From: Pseudomonas sp.
GTDB lineage: Bacteria; Pseudomonadota; Gammaproteobacteria; Pseudomonadales; Pseudomonadaceae
NCBI RefSeq assembly: GCF_028293835.1
Contig: NZ_JAQGNX010000112.1
Span: 1-36,388 of the forward strand
DNA: 36,388 nucleotides
Direction: 5' to 3'
The position numbers and the translations under genes were made by a program. Shown one piece after another: positions 33,016-36,388 of this stretch; the stretch's first letter is position 1, and every line of letters starts with the position of its first letter. The notes below the pieces were generated by a model. That model was not told the origin of the DNA and made no database searches. It saw nothing but the letters and a program-made list of their open reading frames with translations.

Positions 33016-35004
33016 CTACAGATGATTGGGAATCGCCGTCGACCGACACTGCTGCTCAACCTCAGAGCGGCCCAACTCCACCTTAAGGGTAAAGGAACTG
33101 CCCTGACCCAGTTCTGACTGATGGCTTAGTGTTCCGCCCAACAACGTGATCAATTGCCGACAAATCGCCAGCCCAATACCCAAACCGCCATGTTCGCGGG
33201 TCATGGAGCTGTCGACCTGGACAAACGTTTGGTACAAGGTCGCCTCATCCAAACGACTGAAACCGATACCGCTATCGACTACCTCGATAATGATGAGCTG
33301 CTGTTGCGGGCCGTCGGACTCACCGGAGATCCGCAAGTTGACGCTGCCAGACTTGGTGAACTTGATCGCGTTATCCAGCAGGCAACCCACGCATTGCTGC
33401 AACTTGCTGAGATCGCCCACCAATTGGTCGCAAAGTTGCTCGTCCAGTTCGATGGCAAAAGTCAGGTGCTTGGCCTGAGCAATGTAGACATATTGCCTGC
33501 GCAGATCCGCTACCAACCGACGCAGGCTGAACGGCTCATTGACCGCATGCAGTTTGCCGGCTTGCAACTCGGTCAGGGTCAAAATGCCATTGACCATGCC
33601 CATCATGTCTTGGGCAGACTTGGCGGCAGTTCGTTGGTACAACTCCAACTCGCTGTCCATCGGGGTCATTTGCATTAATTCCAACGAGCCAATCACGCCG
33701 TTCATGGGCGTACGCAACTCATGGGTCAGCGTCGCCAAAAATTCATCCTTCAATCGGTTACTGGTCGCCAATTGTTGGTTTACCCGCTCCAGGGTCTGCC
33801 CGGCGTCCAGCAGAATCTGCGCCTGCTGTTCGCGCATCATATTGATGCGGTCGGCCAGCGCCAGCGACAGCAGCGCCACCTCCAACACCGAACCTATCTG
33901 ACTCGAGTACATGGTCAGGAAGTTATTGGGCAAATAGCCCAAGAGCATGAATGCGTTGATCAAGCCGCCAGTAAGGAACACTGACCACGCGACGATGTAA
34001 TAGCGCGCAACGCGTAATTTCCGCACTTTGGCAGTGATACCGGTAGCAACGATAACTAAGGTAAACACTAATACCAGAGCCGTCGCCAACCGAAGGGCGA
34101 TGCCATAATCCATGGTTACCGACAACACCATGACCACGGCAGCACAGGCCATCATCGACACCAACGAGCGATCGAGCCAGCGGCTGAGTGTCGGCGTTTT
34201 CAGGAAGTGCCGTGAGAATTGGCTGGCGAAGAACACCGCCGATCCCACCAGAAACGGCGTGGAGGCGTTCGCCCACCACGGGTTATCAGGCCAGAAAAAC
34301 TCAATGCCCGCGCCGTTTACTGAAATCTGATACAGCCCGAACGAGGCGATATAGAGGATGTAATACAGGTAACTGGTGTCGCGCACACTGATGTAAATGA
34401 ACAGGTTATAAACCAACATTCCCAGCAACATGCCGTAGATCAACCCCAGCACATAGATGCGCGCGGGTTGTGCTTCGATGTACGCATGACTGTCCCAGAG
34501 TGCGAGTGGCGCCTGGATAGAACCGTGACCGGCAACCCGCAGGTACAGCGTCGTGGGCTGATCGGGGGGCAGGTTCAAGTCGAAAAGGTAGTTGTTCTGC
34601 CTGATCTGCCGGCTAGAGAACGGCAACATATCCCCAGTCTTCCAGGTCAATCGGAAGTGGCCGGCTTCGTCCGCGGTGTACAGATCAACGTGATCCATGG
34701 GCGGATAGCCCATTTCCAGCAGCCAATCGCGCTGCGCATCCGGCCGCTTGGGGCGAAACTGCAGGTCGATTTTCAACCAGTAGGCCGACCGCGAATAACC
34801 GGCGTTGAGCGCATCGGCATCCTGGTCGCGAAAGCGCGCCTGCAGGGTGGGGTCGCTGATCTGATCGATCGTTGCGTCACCGGTCGCATCTTCGAACACT
34901 TGCACCGCTCGCCCTAGCGGCAGAGTGCGCGTAGTTTCATCGAACTCGATGGCACCGGCCATCAACGGCAACCAAGCGACCAGCATAATCAGTAAATAGC
35001 GCAT
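33016..35004 (-). CDS. 7TM-DISM sensor histidine kinase
   Basis: Encodes 662 residues from the ATG at 35004, which opens a signal peptide (RYLLIMLVAWLPLMAGA). Domains in order: periplasmic 7TMR-DISMED2 beta-sandwich (about 20-170, with YWLKIDLQF and TTLYLRVAGHGS), seven membrane helices of 7TMR-DISM (about 182-385), a coiled linker, HisKA with THELRTPMNGVIG (His428), and HATPase with LLDNAIKFTKSG (N box), VDSGIGFSRLDE (G1) and HGGLGIGLAICRQL (G2). No receiver domain is attached and no response regulator is next to it, so its partner is elsewhere. DISM sensors are thought to bind carbohydrates or other diverse small ligands. Confidence 0.93.
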   Translation of the reverse strand: MRYLLIMLVAWLPLMAGAIEFDETTRTLPLGRAVQVFEDATGDATIDQISDPTLQARFRDQDADALNAGYSRSAYWLKIDLQFRPKRPDAQRDWLLEMGYPPMDHVDLYTADEAGHFRLTWKTGDMLPFSSRQIRQNNYLFDLNLPPDQPTTLYLRVAGHGSIQAPLALWDSHAYIEAQPARIYVLGLIYGMLLGMLVYNLFIYISVRDTSYLYYILYIASFGLYQISVNGAGIEFFWPDNPWWANASTPFLVGSAVFFASQFSRHFLKTPTLSRWLDRSLVSMMACAAVVMVLSVTMDYGIALRLATALVLVFTLVIVATGITAKVRKLRVARYYIVAWSVFLTGGLINAFMLLGYLPNNFLTMYSSQIGSVLEVALLSLALADRINMMREQQAQILLDAGQTLERVNQQLATSNRLKDEFLATLTHELRTPMNGVIGSLELMQMTPMDSELELYQRTAAKSAQDMMGMVNGILTLTELQAGKLHAVNEPFSLRRLVADLRRQYVYIAQAKHLTFAIELDEQLCDQLVGDLSKLQQCVGCLLDNAIKFTKSGSVNLRISGESDGPQQQLIIIEVVDSGIGFSRLDEATLYQTFVQVDSSMTREHGGLGIGLAICRQLITLLGGTLSHQSELGQGSSFTLKVELGRSEVEQQCRSTAIPNHL

Positions 35005-35406
35005 ACAGCCCCAGCGTGGCCCGTCTGACTGGTCGAAAAGCCTCTTTCCGTATGAGACGACGGCAGCCTGCAGATCCTGTAGTGAATGTAAAAACAAGTA
35101 AGAACGGTGCAATACCGACTTCATAGAGTGGGTATATTTTCATCAGCGCACGGGATCGCCCTGCAAGTAAAGCTGCATGACACAGACCGTCGGTCAGAAT
35201 CCGTGAAGCATAGCGGCGAATAGCTATCTCGCACCACTCTTTTTAAAAAGTCCAAAAGGCTCTAAACCGGGCATTACAGAGAAATTGACGCATTACATAA
35301 CGCGAACCAGCTGAGAGTGGCTAAATTGACGTTTGCGCAAACGAATGAAAAAAATCCTGCAGCGGCGAGCGGCCCTGTAAAAAGTTTGGTGGTAAGCTCG
35401 CGCACC
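35005..35406. other. Divergent promoter region between the histidine kinase and thiD
   Basis: About 400 bases without a gene. It holds the CGTTTGCGCAAACG palindrome at 35330-35343, a GACCGTCGGTC symmetry at about 35187-35197 and an A/T run at 35240-35256. No TPP riboswitch was recognised upstream of thiD by eye. Confidence 0.4.
35330..35343. promoter_or_regulatory. Perfect 14-bp palindrome upstream of thiD, LacI-type operator candidate
   Basis: CGTTTGCGCAAACG is fully symmetric with a central CG, the style of LacI/GalR/PurR-family operators. It lies 64 bases before the thiD start, where it could overlap or follow the promoter. No LacI-type gene is in the window. Confidence 0.45.
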
Positions 35407-36204
35407 ATGACTATCTATAGCTCCCGCCCCGTTGTCCTCTGTCTCTCCGGCCACGACCCTAGTGGTGGCGCCGGCCTTCAGGCAGATATTGAAGCCCTTC
35501 TCGCTCAAGGCTGCCATGCCGCACCGGCAATCACCGCCCTGACCGTACAAGATACCGTTAACGTCACCGATTTCCGGGTGCTGGATCGTGAGTGGGTATT
35601 GGCCCAGGCCAATGCAGTGCTCAACGATTCCACCGTGGCAGCCGTGAAGCTGGGCATGCTCGGTTCACTGGAAATGGTCGACACCGTCGTCGAGCTGCTG
35701 CTGGAGCATCCGCATTTACCGCTGGTGTGCGACCCGGTGTTGCGTGCGGGCGGCGGTGGCCGGCTGGGCAAAGACGAAGTGGGTTACGCCATGCGTGAAC
35801 GCTTGCTGCCACTGGCTATGATCGCGACGCCTAACCTGCCGGAAGCGCGCATTCTTGCCGAACTGCCTGAGGGCACTGCGGACGAATGCGCGGCAAAGCT
35901 TTTGCCGTTTTGCAAACACCTGCTGATTACCGGCGGTCACGGCGACGAAGTACTTATCCACAATCGTTTATACATTCGTGGTGGCGAGACACACACTTTT
36001 ACCTGCCAACGTTTGCCCGGCAGTTATCACGGCTCCGGCTGCACGCTGGCCAGCGCGCTCGCAGGACGTTTGGCCCATGGAGAAAATCTGATCAGCGCGG
36101 TGCAATCGGCGCTCAACTACACTTGGCGTACGCTGCGTGACGCTGAACAATTAGGCAAAGGGCAGTTCGTTCCACGCCGCCTGCCATTGGATTTTTGCTC
36201 GTAA
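35407..36204 (+). CDS. thiD: Hydroxymethylpyrimidine/phosphomethylpyrimidine kinase ThiD
   Basis: Encodes 265 residues from the ATG at 35407 (E. coli ThiD has 266); a longer frame back to 35317 crosses the palindrome and is not used. Ribokinase-fold motifs are [20 protein letters not shown] at the start, [36 protein letters not shown] and the anion-hole motif [16 protein letters not shown] with the catalytic-base region. It phosphorylates HMP and HMP-P in the pyrimidine branch of thiamine synthesis. thiE begins 37 bases after its stop, a standard thiDE order in Pseudomonas. Confidence 0.95.
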   Translation: MTIYSSRPVVLCLSGHDPSGGAGLQADIEALLAQGCHAAPAITALTVQDTVNVTDFRVLDREWVLAQANAVLNDSTVAAVKLGMLGSLEMVDTVVELLLEHPHLPLVCDPVLRAGGGGRLGKDEVGYAMRERLLPLAMIATPNLPEARILAELPEGTADECAAKLLPFCKHLLITGGHGDEVLIHNRLYIRGGETHTFTCQRLPGSYHGSGCTLASALAGRLAHGENLISAVQSALNYTWRTLRDAEQLGKGQFVPRRLPLDFCS

Positions 36205-36241
36205 CGCTACGCCCTGGGGCCAGACTGATGAAACTACAACC

Positions 36242-36388
36242 ATGAAATTACGTGGCCTGTATGCCGTTACCGACAGCCAGTTACTGGCTGGCAAATTTTT
36301 GTCTTATGTCGAAGCCGCCCTTGATGGCGGCGTTACGCTGCTGCAATACCGGGACAAAAGCAGCGATGAAGCTCGCCGTCTGCGTGAA
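36242..36388 (+). CDS. thiE: Thiamine-phosphate synthase ThiE (5' part, runs off the window)
   Basis: 49 codons are present. They read [18 protein letters not shown] then [20 protein letters not shown], the conserved first strand and second strand of ThiE (YxVTDs and GGxxxxQxRxK). It joins HMP-pyrophosphate and thiazole phosphate to thiamine phosphate. It follows thiD closely and is likely in the same operon. Confidence 0.93.
   Translation, partial: MKLRGLYAVTDSQLLAGKFLSYVEAALDGGVTLLQYRDKSSDEARRLRE

Overview
The window reads as a chromosomal segment of a Pseudomonas, most likely from the fluorescens or a related group. The support is gene content (trmA, tesB, rhlE, aidB, amn, thiD/thiE, a 7TM-DISM histidine kinase, a PP_4765-type flavoprotein), dense packing with a few GTG/TTG starts, and short REP-like palindromes carrying TTGGCTCCTACAG-type ends. 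No searches were run; calls rest on recognised motifs, length and context.

Left core block (1-14080). The end of an NCS2 purine permease overlaps trmA. Then come a neutral zinc metallopeptidase and an alpha/beta hydrolase (probable operon), a HAD phosphatase coupled to tesB, a GNAT acetyltransferase divergent from a flavoprotein with a DnaA-box-like cluster between them, rhlE with an EamA exporter, a DEDDh exonuclease, an NYN protein, a DUF2076 protein, a YciC-like membrane protein and an EEP-fold phosphatase/nuclease.

Accessory block (about 14093-24318). An intact hrpB helicase gene sits next to the left core block. About 7.7 kb to the right lies a second, truncated hrpB that keeps only codons 1-127 and stops exactly at the DEFH (motif II) box. 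By hand count the two copies agree at about 105 of 127 residues, so this is not a recent duplication. The intact copy looks imported with the cargo, and the stub looks like the former resident gene. Between them lie a complete IS5-family element with TTAG target duplications, the C-terminal end of a UvrD-like helicase, a frameshifted esterase, a small membrane protein, a 750-residue protein with a papain/C39-like Cys-His-Asp arrangement preceded by a 57-residue charged ORF and a hairpin, the C-terminal end of an ABC/SMC-type ATPase, further gene fragments, and short tandem repeats. It looks like a partly decayed cargo or defence-type island. The cysteine-peptidase-like gene with its small upstream ORF is the best candidate for an undescribed system.

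Right core block (24699-36388). A YceK-like lipoprotein and a cation diffusion facilitator, a glutamine-repeat DUF6515-like protein, an Lrp/AsnC regulator, a DUF2788 membrane protein, an RluE-type pseudouridine synthase, AMP nucleosidase, AidB-type acyl-CoA dehydrogenase, a 7TM-DISM histidine kinase, thiD, and the start of thiE running off the end. No rRNA, tRNA or CRISPR array was seen.
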